A DNA stretch of 17,188 bases, taken from assembly GCA_036639635.1 (NCBI GenBank), contig JAVWIF010000040.1, positions 1 through 17,188 of the forward strand, written 5' to 3'. A model generated the notes under the pieces. The model was not told the origin of the DNA and searched no databases. It saw only the letters and a list, made by a program, of their open reading frames with translations. Position numbers and translations under genes: made by a program. Position 1 is the first letter of the stretch. Every line of letters starts with the position of its first letter. Origin of the DNA: JAVWIF01 sp036639635 (GTDB lineage Bacteria > Bacillota_I > Bacilli_A > Erysipelotrichales > Erysipelotrichaceae). Below are positions 7,356 to 14,259 of the stretch, in pieces.

Positions 7356-7719
7356 AAAGGGGTTTATTAGTGTTTATGGTATGCTCTTATTAAGCATTTT
7401 TTTGGCTTTTACAATATTGCTTACCACGATAGTTGAAACGTTTAGCACTGTCTTAAAAAAAGAATACACGCAACTTGCCTATATTGATTTACATATCATA
7501 AAAACAATAAAAGCCAAGATTAAAGAAGAAACAACGATGCCTAAAGAAACAACTGATGATACAAGTAGCACAAGTGAAACGATGGAAAGTTTTTATCATG
7601 TTTTAATTACCTACCAATATATTGATGAAAAAGTATATATTACCTATCAAAATCATCAAATTGAAGCACGTATTGATTTACAAAATAAAATATTGATGGA
7701 CTATACATATGTGTCATAA
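7300..7719 (+). CDS. comGG: Competence pseudopilus protein ComGG
   Basis: A 139-residue product: a basic N-terminal extension, then KKGFISVYGMLLLSIFLAFTILL, an N-terminal hydrophobic helix with a G-F site like the RGFIYP start of B. subtilis ComGG. As expected for ComGG, the mature position 5 is not Glu (it is Tyr). A soluble, Thr/Glu/Ser-rich stretch (about residues 84-100) and a C-terminal domain follow. I chose ATG 7300 because GAAGGAG (7284-7290) lies 9 bases upstream; an in-frame ATG at 7264 would lengthen the leader. The 28-residue pre-helix extension is long for a prepilin, so a later start or a different processing route is possible. Last recognisable comG gene; it overlaps comGF. Confidence 0.78.
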   Translation: MFRIHVKQQRQKLYWSVNKKGFISVYGMLLLSIFLAFTILLTTIVETFSTVLKKEYTQLAYIDLHIIKTIKAKIKEETTMPKETTDDTSSTSETMESFYHVLITYQYIDEKVYITYQNHQIEARIDLQNKILMDYTYVS

Positions 7720-7753
7720 ATAAAAGGCATACTATATAACGGAGGTTTTAAAT

Positions 7754-8080
7754 ATGACATTAGTAGTAAGCACCTTTTGTTTTATATTATTTATTTTTAT
7801 TGGGATTGGTTTAAATTTTATACCTTCTTTGGCGTATGCTTTTATACCGGTTTATATAGTTGCTTTATATGTTTTTAAATCTTTTTATCAAGAAGGAACT
7901 TGTATCAGCATTGAAGGAAAAGATTATGTTATGGTCTTTTTTATGGTGTTATTTTTCTTATGTATTTTAGAAGGATTTCATATACGCATGAATTTTGGTA
8001 TGTTTTGGTATTTATATTTGATCACCTTTGTTTCGTTTCTCCTATTTGTTGATAGTATTCGCTACAAAAGTCTAATTTGA
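7754..8080 (+). CDS. Small four-helix membrane protein of unknown function
   Basis: I do not recognise this 108-residue protein. It is almost entirely hydrophobic, with four predicted membrane segments: about residues 4-23, 26-42, 58-76 and 82-102. Short loops carry few charges (SFYQEGTCISIEGKD, then the C-terminal SIRYKSLI). The start is secure: GGAGG (7741-7745) sits 8 bases before ATG 7754. It lies 34 bases after comGG on the same strand with no terminator between, so it is probably co-transcribed with comG; a link to competence is only a guess from position. The next gene, efp, has its own promoter. Confidence 0.7.
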   Translation: MTLVVSTFCFILFIFIGIGLNFIPSLAYAFIPVYIVALYVFKSFYQEGTCISIEGKDYVMVFFMVLFFLCILEGFHIRMNFGMFWYLYLITFVSFLLFVDSIRYKSLI

Positions 8081-8111
8081 TATGAAATACATACAAAAAT
8101 GTTAAAAAAAT

Positions 8112-8139
8112 TTGACAAATGTATGAAAACCTTTAAAAT
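8112..8139 (+). promoter_or_regulatory. Sigma-A-type promoter of efp
   Basis: A perfect TTGACA (8112-8117) and TAAAAT (8134-8139) with a 16-base spacer, about 33 bases before the efp start codon. Confidence 0.65.
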
Positions 8140-8172
8140 ATAAGAGTAACGAATGAGAAAGGTGACATACTT

Positions 8173-8733
8173 ATGATTAGCTCAAATGATTTAAAACCAG
8201 GAATGACAATCGAACAAGATGGAGAAATATTTATTGTATTAGAACAAAGCCAAAATAAAACTGCACGTTCTGCAATGGTCGTAAAAGCAAAAGTTAGAAA
8301 TTTACGTACCGGATCAAATGTTGAATTATCTTGGGGTGGAGGAGAAAAGATTACACCTGCACGAATCGATAAAAAAGAAATGCAATATTTATATGATACA
8401 GATGAAGATTTGGTGTTTATGGATAATGAAACCTATGAACAAATTGAAATTCCAAAGGATCGCTTAACTTGGGAAAGAAACTTTATGAAAGCAAATGATA
8501 ATGTTAATATTTCAATGTATGAAAGTGAAATATTAGGGGTTATTTTACCAGATAAAGTAACTTTGAAAATTGAAAGTTGTGAACCAGGAGTAAAAGGGGA
8601 TACTGCTACTTCAGCTAGTAAAAATGCTGTTTTAGAATCTGGTCTTGAAATTAAAGTACCTTTATTTATTAATCAAGATGAAATGATTTTAGTTTCTACT
8701 GCAGACGGAAAGTATTCAGGTAGAGCAAAATAA
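8173..8733 (+). CDS. efp: Translation elongation factor P with non-canonical tip loop
   Basis: EF-P binds stalled ribosomes and helps form peptide bonds at polyproline stretches. The 186-residue product has the three beta-barrel domains: an N-terminal KOW-like domain (MISSNDLKPGMTIEQDG), a central OB domain starting near ERNFMKAND, and a C-terminal OB domain with the EF-P signature region (VKGDTATSASKNAVLESG, then EIKVPLFI). The tip of domain I, which in most bacteria reads KPGKG with a modified Lys, is here K29-T-A-R32-S33. So the position equivalent to B. subtilis Lys32 is Arg. This resembles Mollicutes EF-P more than Bacillus EF-P. AAGGTGA (8158-8164) lies 8 bases before the ATG. Monocistronic between its own promoter and terminator. 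No modification enzyme gene is visible in the window. Confidence 0.94.
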   Translation: MISSNDLKPGMTIEQDGEIFIVLEQSQNKTARSAMVVKAKVRNLRTGSNVELSWGGGEKITPARIDKKEMQYLYDTDEDLVFMDNETYEQIEIPKDRLTWERNFMKANDNVNISMYESEILGVILPDKVTLKIESCEPGVKGDTATSASKNAVLESGLEIKVPLFINQDEMILVSTADGKYSGRAK

Positions 8734-8737
8734 TTAA

Positions 8738-8768
8738 GGAGCTTACCCAAGGTAAGTTTCTTTTTTTT
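8738..8768 (+). terminator. Rho-independent terminator of efp
   Basis: CTTACC (8742-8747), loop CAA, GGTAAG (8751-8756), extendable outward by wobble pairs, followed by TTTC and eight T. Confidence 0.85.
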
Positions 8769-8817
8769 GCTATTCATGAATTAATATTAAGAATAAGTAT
8801 CCAAGTACTATTATTTT

Positions 8818-8826
8818 TGGTATAAT
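8818..8826 (+). promoter_or_regulatory. Extended -10 promoter of the tail-anchored protein / cmk / der unit
   Basis: TGG followed directly by TATAAT (8821-8826) gives an extended -10 element. No good -35 box is visible. It lies 27 bases before the start codon. Confidence 0.55.
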
Positions 8827-8852
8827 AAAGGATAGATTAGGAGGTAATTCAA

Positions 8853-9734
8853 ATGGAAAAAATGTCGCGTATAAAAAAATATGAAGAACTTAGAAAGTCT
8901 ATTGATACTGATAATAATATTAATACACCCTTACATGAAGAAAATAGTGAAGAGCAGGTAAAAACTTTACAGAGTTTTAATTCTTCTGTCTTTAAAAAAG
9001 TTGCAATAAACGAAGAAAATGAAACAACACCAAAAAGAGAAAAAACATTAGAAGAAGAAATTCCACAAAAACGCGTTGTGGATGATACTTTTACAAATGA
9101 ATATTTAGATGACTTTATTAAAGAAGTTCGTGAATATAATATAAAAAATGGCAATCGTGAAAGTGAAAACACACAAGTTGATATACTTTCCCAGTTGAAT
9201 GCTACTAATCGAGCAAAACGTGCCCACTATCTTGAAGATATTAAAGAAGAGAACGAAAAACAAGAAGAGGCAAATCAAGCAGTATTAAGCAAAGAAGAAA
9301 TATCAAATGAAGTTGAAAATCTAATTCGTGAGGAAAATGAAATTGTAAACGAACCAATTCCAACAAATGAAGATATTTATGCGACACGTGAGTTGATTCT
9401 AGATAGTAATCCTATACTAGCAACAAAAAAAGAAGATAAAAAAGCAATCCAAAAAAAAGTGATTCAACCTGATTTTGAAGATGAGAATATGCTATTTACA
9501 GAAAATAGTCGTGCTGCTATTTTAAAAGATGATAAAATACATAAAAAATTAATTGAAGAAACGCAACAATTAAAAACTCAATTAAATGAATACGAAGATG
9601 AATTAACGGATTTATCTGATGGTGTAGAAAAAAATAATAAAGTTTTAAATATTATTTTGTATTTTTTGATTCTTGTTTTAACAGCTATTATTGGTTTTAT
9701 TGGATATACTATTTGGAAAGCAGGAGGTTTTTAG
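8853..9734 (+). CDS. Acidic coiled-coil protein with C-terminal membrane anchor, function unknown
   Basis: I do not recognise a family. The 293-residue product has no N-terminal signal. It starts with a basic patch (MEKMSRIKKYEELRKSI), continues as a long, Glu/Asn/Lys-rich, probably disordered or helical region, has a likely coiled coil at about residues 226-263 (KLIEETQQLKTQLNEYEDEL) and ends in one membrane segment (about 264-286, LNIILYFLILVLTAIIGFIG) with a five-residue tail. The expected topology is a tail anchor with the bulk in the cytoplasm. Such layout is common in adaptor or scaffold proteins of division and envelope machinery, but nothing here proves that. The start has AGGAGGT (8838-8844) 8 bases upstream. 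It is followed after only 3 bases by cmk, so the two are co-transcribed. Confidence 0.8.
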   Translation: MEKMSRIKKYEELRKSIDTDNNINTPLHEENSEEQVKTLQSFNSSVFKKVAINEENETTPKREKTLEEEIPQKRVVDDTFTNEYLDDFIKEVREYNIKNGNRESENTQVDILSQLNATNRAKRAHYLEDIKEENEKQEEANQAVLSKEEISNEVENLIREENEIVNEPIPTNEDIYATRELILDSNPILATKKEDKKAIQKKVIQPDFEDENMLFTENSRAAILKDDKIHKKLIEETQQLKTQLNEYEDELTDLSDGVEKNNKVLNIILYFLILVLTAIIGFIGYTIWKAGGF

Positions 9735-9737
9735 AAA

Positions 9738-10391
9738 ATGAAGTTTAATATTGCGATAGATGGTCCTAGCGCTGCCGGAAAAAGTACAATTGCCAAAATA
9801 CTAGCGAAAGATTTAAAGTTTTCGCACTTAGATACAGGAGCAATGTATCGCTGTGTTGCCTATTATGCTAAAAATCGTGGAGTTGATCAAAGTAATGAGA
9901 ATGCGTTAACACAGATGATTGAAAAGATGAAAATAACATTTGATTCACTTGGAAATGTTTTTATTAATGATGTTGATGTATCAAAAGAGATTCGTGAAAA
10001 CGATATTTCGATGATGGCAAGTAATGTTTCAACGTTTCCAAAAGTAAGAGCAAAACTTGTTGCATTACAACAAGCAACAGCAAAAGGAAAAGGATATATC
10101 ATGGATGGACGTGATATTGGTAGTGTTGTCTTACCTGATGCTGAAGTAAAAGTTTATATGATTGCTAGTGTAGAAGCACGAGCAATGAGAAGATATAAAG
10201 AATATGTTGAAAAACATATTGAAGCAGATTATGATGAAATCTATAAGGATATTGAAACACGTGATTATCAAGATATGAATCGTGAAAATTCTCCTTTGAA
10301 AAAAGCGGATGACGCTGTAGAAATTGACACTTCCAATATGAGTATTCAAGAAGTTGTAAGTGCCATCGCTAATCTGATTCCTAAGCAATAA
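9738..10391 (+). CDS. cmk: Cytidylate kinase
   Basis: Phosphorylates CMP and dCMP to the diphosphates with ATP, salvaging cytidine nucleotides from RNA and lipid turnover. The 217-residue protein has the P-loop G9-P-S-A-A-G-K15-ST, the DTGAMYR substrate motif, and GRDIGSVV in the CMP-binding region, followed by the lid-like RRYKEY segment and the typical MNRENSPLKKADDA stretch near the C-terminus. Length fits bacterial Cmk. AGGAGG (9722-9727) lies 10 bases before the ATG, inside the end of the preceding gene. It is followed by der after 20 bases, the same cmk/der order as in many Bacillota, although the rpsA homologue often found between them is absent. Confidence 0.96.
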   Translation: MKFNIAIDGPSAAGKSTIAKILAKDLKFSHLDTGAMYRCVAYYAKNRGVDQSNENALTQMIEKMKITFDSLGNVFINDVDVSKEIRENDISMMASNVSTFPKVRAKLVALQQATAKGKGYIMDGRDIGSVVLPDAEVKVYMIASVEARAMRRYKEYVEKHIEADYDEIYKDIETRDYQDMNRENSPLKKADDAVEIDTSNMSIQEVVSAIANLIPKQ

Positions 10392-10411
10392 CATAGGAGC
10401 TGAAAAATTGT

Positions 10412-11722
10412 ATGATAAATGGAATCGTAGCTATCGTCGGACGTCCAAATGTTGGAAAGTCGACAATCTTCAATCGTATTATTGGAGAAAGAAAAAGTAT
10501 TGTTGAAGATACACCTGGAGTTACACGTGATCGTATTTATGGAAAAGCGGAATGGCTAACTAAAGAATTTCGTGTCATTGATACAGGTGGTATTCAATTA
10601 GAAGACCAAGATTTTCAAGCAGAAATAAGAATGCAAGTTGAAATTGCTATAGATGAAGCTGATTGTATTGTTTTTGTTGTTAGTGGGCGTGAAGGAATTA
10701 CAAGTGATGATGAATACATTGCACGTCTTTTACAAAAAACTAACAAGAAAGTAATACTTGTTGTCAACAAGATTGATGATCAAGCACAAACTATGCAACT
10801 TTATGAATTCTACAACCTAGGAATAGGTGAACCAATTGCTGTTTCTGGAGTTCATGGAATTGGAGTGGGAGATATGTTGGATGAAATAATTCATGCCTTC
10901 CCACAAAAAGAAAAAGATGAATACGAAGGAATGACTAGGTTTTGTGTCATTGGTCGACCTAATGTTGGAAAGAGTTCATTAGTTAATGCGGTGTTAAATC
11001 AAGAACGTGTTATTGTATCGGATATTGAAGGTACAACAAGAGATGCCATTGATACACCATTTAAACGTGAAGGAAAAGACTATGTAGTGATAGATACTGC
11101 AGGTATTAGAAAACGTGGAAAAGTTTATGAAAGCATTGAAAAATATTCTGTTTTAAGAGCTATGAGTGCGATTGAGCGTAGTGATGTTGTACTTGTTGTG
11201 ATTGATGGAGAAAGTGGTATTAGAGAACAAGATAAGCATGTAGCAGGTTTTGCTCATGAAGCTGGTAAAGGTGTTATTATTGTTTATAATAAGTGGGATA
11301 CTGTTGATAAAGATGAAATGACGATGGTAAAAATCGAAAAAGAGATTCGTGCTCATTTCTTATACTTGAGTTATGCACCTATCTTATACGTATCAGCTTT
11401 GAAGAAACAACGTATTCATACTTTATTACCAATGATTGATGAAGTACATGATTATTCATTATTACGTGTACCAACCAATGTTTTGAATGAAGTTATTATG
11501 GATGCTCAGTTAATTACGCCTCCACCAACACATAAAGGAGAACGTCTAAAAGTATACTATGCATCACAAGTTGCTATTGCGCCTCCTACGATTGTTTTAT
11601 TTGTCAATGATCCGAATTTATTGCACTTTAGTTATAAACGTTATCTTGAAAACAAATTACGAGAAGCCTTTAATTTTAATGGAACTACATTACGTATTTT
11701 AGCAAGAGAACGTACACGTTAA
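10412..11722 (+). CDS. der: Ribosome biogenesis GTPase Der (EngA)
   Basis: An essential GTPase with two tandem G domains that acts in late 50S subunit assembly. 436 residues, the usual length. G domain 1 shows GRPNVGKS (10-17), DTPGVTRD, DTGGI and NKID. G domain 2 shows GRPNVGKS (from residue 181), a second DIEGTTRD, DTAGIRKRG and NKWD. The C-terminal KH-like domain includes APPTIVLFVNDP and YLENKLREAF. ATG 10412 is 12 bases after AGGAG (10395-10399), a long spacing, but no better in-frame start exists and the N-terminus fits the family. Last gene of the operon with cmk; a terminator follows directly, just before the assembly gap. Confidence 0.97.
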   Translation: MINGIVAIVGRPNVGKSTIFNRIIGERKSIVEDTPGVTRDRIYGKAEWLTKEFRVIDTGGIQLEDQDFQAEIRMQVEIAIDEADCIVFVVSGREGITSDDEYIARLLQKTNKKVILVVNKIDDQAQTMQLYEFYNLGIGEPIAVSGVHGIGVGDMLDEIIHAFPQKEKDEYEGMTRFCVIGRPNVGKSSLVNAVLNQERVIVSDIEGTTRDAIDTPFKREGKDYVVIDTAGIRKRGKVYESIEKYSVLRAMSAIERSDVVLVVIDGESGIREQDKHVAGFAHEAGKGVIIVYNKWDTVDKDEMTMVKIEKEIRAHFLYLSYAPILYVSALKKQRIHTLLPMIDEVHDYSLLRVPTNVLNEVIMDAQLITPPPTHKGERLKVYYASQVAIAPPTIVLFVNDPNLLHFSYKRYLENKLREAFNFNGTTLRILARERTR

Positions 11723-11732
11723 TGATTTAATT

Positions 11733-11763
11733 AAAAATGATATCGAATGTGATATCATTTTTT
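11733..11763 (+). terminator. Rho-independent terminator of der
   Basis: A perfect 12-base stem AAAAATGATATC (11733-11744) with GATATCATTTTT (11751-11762), 6-base loop. A-rich on one side and T-rich on the other, so it could work in both directions. Confidence 0.85.
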
Positions 11764-11777
11764 ACTTTATGAATTAG

Positions 11778-11877
11778 NNNNNNNNNNNNNNNNNNNNNNN
11801 NNNNNNNNNNNNNNNNNNNNNNNNNNNNNNNNNNNNNNNNNNNNNNNNNNNNNNNNNNNNNNNNNNNNNNNNNNNNN
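11778..11877. other. Assembly gap of exactly 100 N
   Basis: One hundred undetermined bases. A round 100 usually marks a scaffold join of unknown size. The heptamer GAATTAG ends the left side (11771-11777) and begins the right side (11878-11884). The right side enters the middle of an EAL domain, so real sequence is missing here, most likely more than 100 bases. Confidence 0.97.
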
Positions 11878-12453
11878 GAATTAGATATGTATATGGTAGA
11901 ACAAGCTTGTCGCACGCTGCGTGATTGGAAAGAAAAAGGAGTAGTATTATTACCAATATCTATTAATCAGGCACGTACAACCTTATATGCTCCCAATTAT
12001 ATTGAATCACTATTAGCAATTTTAAAAAAATATGATGTGGATCCTGTTTATATTGAAATTGAAATAACAGAACGTATGTTCTTTGAAGATGTGGATACTT
12101 TAATTGCTATTAATGATGAATTACATAAACATGGATTTAATATTGCGATGGATGATTTTGGAAGTGGTTATTCTTCTTTAAATATGTTACAAGATATTCA
12201 TGTAGATGTTATAAAAATAGATAAGAACTTCTTTAACGATAGCGTTAATTCACAACGTGGGAAAATCATAGTAAAAAACATTGTATCTATGGCAAAAGAA
12301 TTATCCATGGATGTAGTTGCTGAAGGTATTGAAACAAGTGAACAAATTGCTTTATGTAAGGAATTAAACTGTGATTGCATCCAAGGTTATTATTTTTCTA
12401 AAGCAGTATCCATAAACGAATATGAACGCTTATTAAACAAATATAGCGAATGA
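11878..12453 (+). CDS. EAL-domain protein, 5' end lost in assembly gap (c-di-GMP phosphodiesterase)
   Basis: The frame is open from the first base after the gap (ELDMYMVEQACRTLRDW) and covers roughly the last two thirds of an EAL domain, the fold that hydrolyses cyclic di-GMP to pGpG. Visible active-site elements are the Asn in ISINQAR, the Glu of EIEITE, the DD pair in MDDFGSGYSS, the Lys in VIKIDKNF, the Glu in VVAEGIET and the QGYYFSKA motif near the end, so the visible part looks catalytically competent. The EAL tripeptide itself and whatever lies before it (GGDEF, PAS, membrane or other sensor domains) fall in or before the gap. ATG 11887 is an internal Met, not a credible start. The domain ends normally, close to the C-terminus, and a strong hairpin follows. 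Confidence 0.9.
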   Translation, partial: ELDMYMVEQACRTLRDWKEKGVVLLPISINQARTTLYAPNYIESLLAILKKYDVDPVYIEIEITERMFFEDVDTLIAINDELHKHGFNIAMDDFGSGYSSLNMLQDIHVDVIKIDKNFFNDSVNSQRGKIIVKNIVSMAKELSMDVVAEGIETSEQIALCKELNCDCIQGYYFSKAVSINEYERLLNKYSE

Positions 12454-12455
12454 AT

Positions 12456-12499
12456 ATAAAATACGATACCAACTTCTTACAAGGTATCGTATTTTATTT
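12456..12499 (+). terminator. Strong, probably bidirectional terminator after the EAL gene
   Basis: A perfect 15-base stem, ATAAAATACGATACC (12456-12470) with GGTATCGTATTTTAT (12483-12497), and a 12-base loop. A-rich on the left arm and T-rich on the right. It begins 2 bases after the stop codon. Confidence 0.8.
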
Positions 12500-12579
12500 C
12501 ATGATTACTAGATTTTATAGGTAAAAACATGTATAATAAAACACGCGACACTAGAGTTAACGTATTGGAGGAATGAACA

Positions 12580-14172
12580 ATGGCAGACTATGTCAATGAA
12601 ATAAAAAAAAGAAGAACTTTTGCGATAATTTCTCATCCAGATGCAGGTAAGACTACATTAACAGAAAAATTACTTTTATATGGAGGTGCCATTTTACAGG
12701 CAGGTAGTGTAAAAGGAAAGAAAGCAAATAAACACGCAGTTAGTGACTGGATGGAAATAGAGAAACAAAGAGGGATTTCAGTAACAAGTTCCGTTCTACA
12801 ATTTGAATACCATAATTTTTGTATTAATATTCTAGATACGCCAGGTCATCAAGACTTCTCAGAAGATACATATCGTACCTTAATGGCAGCGGATAGTGCT
12901 GTTATGGTAATTGATGCTAGTAAAGGAGTAGAAACACAAACAAAGAAATTGTTTCGTGTTTGTTTATTGCGTAATATTCCAATTTTTACTTTTATCAATA
13001 AAATGGATCGTGCAGCAATGGATCCTTTTAAATTAATGGAACATATTGAAGAAGAATTAGGAATTCAAACATATCCTATGAATTGGCCAATCGGTTCAGG
13101 TAAAGAATTTAAGGGCGTATATGAACGTGATTCTAAACATATTGTATCTTTTAAAGGTGGAAACCATGGAAAAGATTTTGCAGAAGTTGTGGAAGGAACC
13201 TTGGAAGATGATACTTCTAAAGAACTATTAGGAGAACACTTTTATAATCAATTAAAAGAAGATAGTGAATTATTAGATGTTGCTGGTAGTGAATTCTCAC
13301 ATGAAGCATTATCAAAAGGTGAAATGACTCCTGTTTTCTTTGGTAGTGCCTTAACCAACTTCGGTGTAGAACCTTTCTTATCTCATTTTTTAGACTTAAC
13401 ATCTTCTCCTTTACCAAGAGAATCTAGTGAAGGAGAAATAGATCCTTTAGATGAACATTTTTCAGCATTTGTATTTAAGATACAAGCCAATATGAACAAA
13501 GCACATCGTGATCGTATTGCTTTTATGCGTATTTGTTCTGGAAAATTTGAAAAAGGTATGGAAGTTACATTGATGCAACAAAACAAAAAGATTAAGCTAT
13601 CTCAACCCCAACAATTTATGGCACAAGATCGTGAGATTATTGAAGAAGCTTATGCAGGAGACGTCATAGGGGTCTTTGATCCAGGTATCTTTTCAATAGG
13701 AGATACACTTTGTGATCCCGCACTAAAGTTTACTTTTAAGAAGATTCCAACATTTGCTCCAGAGCACTTTGCTCGCGTAACACAGCGTGATACTATGAAG
13801 CGTAAGCAATTTACTAAGGGAATTACGCAGATAGCACAAGAAGGAGCAATTCAAGTATTTCAAGAGATTAACATTGGTATGGAAGAAATTATTGTAGGTG
13901 GGGTAGGTGTTTTACAATTTGATGTTTTAGAACAACGTTTAAAAAGTGAATACAATGTTGCTATTAAATTAGAAATACTACCTTATCAATGTGTTCGTTG
14001 GATTGATAATCAAAATATAGATCCAAATACTTTAAATTTGACAAGTGATTCAAAAAGAGTACGTGATTTAAAAGGACGTAACTTAATCATCTTTATGAAT
14101 AATTGGGGTATTAAATGGGCTTTAGAACAAAATAAAGAATTAAGCTTAAGCGACGTAGGAACACTTGAATAA
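12580..14172 (+). CDS. prfC: Peptide chain release factor 3
   Basis: RF3 is a translational GTPase that removes RF1/RF2 from the ribosome after termination. The 530-residue length is that of typical RF3. G1 is SHPDAGKTTLTEK, the switch I region includes EIEKQRGISVTSS, G3 is DTPGHQDF and G4 is NKMDR. The C-terminal domain III shows VGVLQFDVLEQRLKSEYN. These distinguish it from EF-G and LepA. GGAGG (12567-12571) is 8 bases before ATG 12580. A TATAAT at 12532-12537 may be its -10 box, but no good -35 is seen. It is monocistronic, bounded by terminators on both sides. RF3 is patchy in Bacillota (absent from B. subtilis), so its place between an EAL gene and spoIVA is a lineage feature. Confidence 0.96.
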   Translation: MADYVNEIKKRRTFAIISHPDAGKTTLTEKLLLYGGAILQAGSVKGKKANKHAVSDWMEIEKQRGISVTSSVLQFEYHNFCINILDTPGHQDFSEDTYRTLMAADSAVMVIDASKGVETQTKKLFRVCLLRNIPIFTFINKMDRAAMDPFKLMEHIEEELGIQTYPMNWPIGSGKEFKGVYERDSKHIVSFKGGNHGKDFAEVVEGTLEDDTSKELLGEHFYNQLKEDSELLDVAGSEFSHEALSKGEMTPVFFGSALTNFGVEPFLSHFLDLTSSPLPRESSEGEIDPLDEHFSAFVFKIQANMNKAHRDRIAFMRICSGKFEKGMEVTLMQQNKKIKLSQPQQFMAQDREIIEEAYAGDVIGVFDPGIFSIGDTLCDPALKFTFKKIPTFAPEHFARVTQRDTMKRKQFTKGITQIAQEGAIQVFQEINIGMEEIIVGGVGVLQFDVLEQRLKSEYNVAIKLEILPYQCVRWIDNQNIDPNTLNLTSDSKRVRDLKGRNLIIFMNNWGIKWALEQNKELSLSDVGTLE

Positions 14173-14199
14173 AATATCTCGAATTGAGATATTTTTTTT
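14171..14199 (+). terminator. Rho-independent terminator of prfC
   Basis: AAATATCTC (14172-14180), loop GAATT, GAGATATTT (14186-14194), followed by further T to 14198. It overlaps the stop codon. Confidence 0.87.
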
Positions 14200-14205
14200 A
14201 TCTAG

Positions 14206-14234
14206 GCATAAACCTAAGCATTTTTACATAAGTT
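14206..14234 (+). promoter_or_regulatory. Candidate sigma-E (mother-cell) promoter of spoIVA
   Basis: GCATAAA (14206-14212), a 14-base spacer and CATAAGTT (14227-14234). The known sigma-E consensus is roughly KMATATT, 14 bases, CATACAMT: five of seven and five of eight positions agree and the spacing is exact, including the CATA core. spoIVA is a sigma-E gene in B. subtilis. The start would fall at about 14241, leaving a leader that just covers the Shine-Dalgarno site. Confidence 0.5.
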
Positions 14235-14259
14235 TAGAATGACTAAGGGAGGATTACAA

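Noticed and set aside
7540..7600. Thr/Ser/Glu-rich stretch in ComGG as a sign of a frameshift or foreign insertion
   Set aside because: The frame continues with ordinary codons on both sides and pseudopilin C-terminal domains vary widely, so it is probably a surface loop.
8081..8130. Inverted repeat CATAC/GTATG around the efp -35 box as an operator
   Set aside because: The arms are only five bases long in AT-rich sequence with a long spacer, so chance is a sufficient explanation.
11887..11889. ATG 11887 as the true start of the EAL gene
   Set aside because: Conserved EAL sequence continues upstream to the gap edge (ELD before the Met), there is no ribosome-binding site, and the EAL motif itself would be missing.
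11727..11956. Open frames on the - strand across the N gap
   Set aside because: They are open only because undetermined bases contain no stop codons, and they oppose a clear EAL domain on the + strand.
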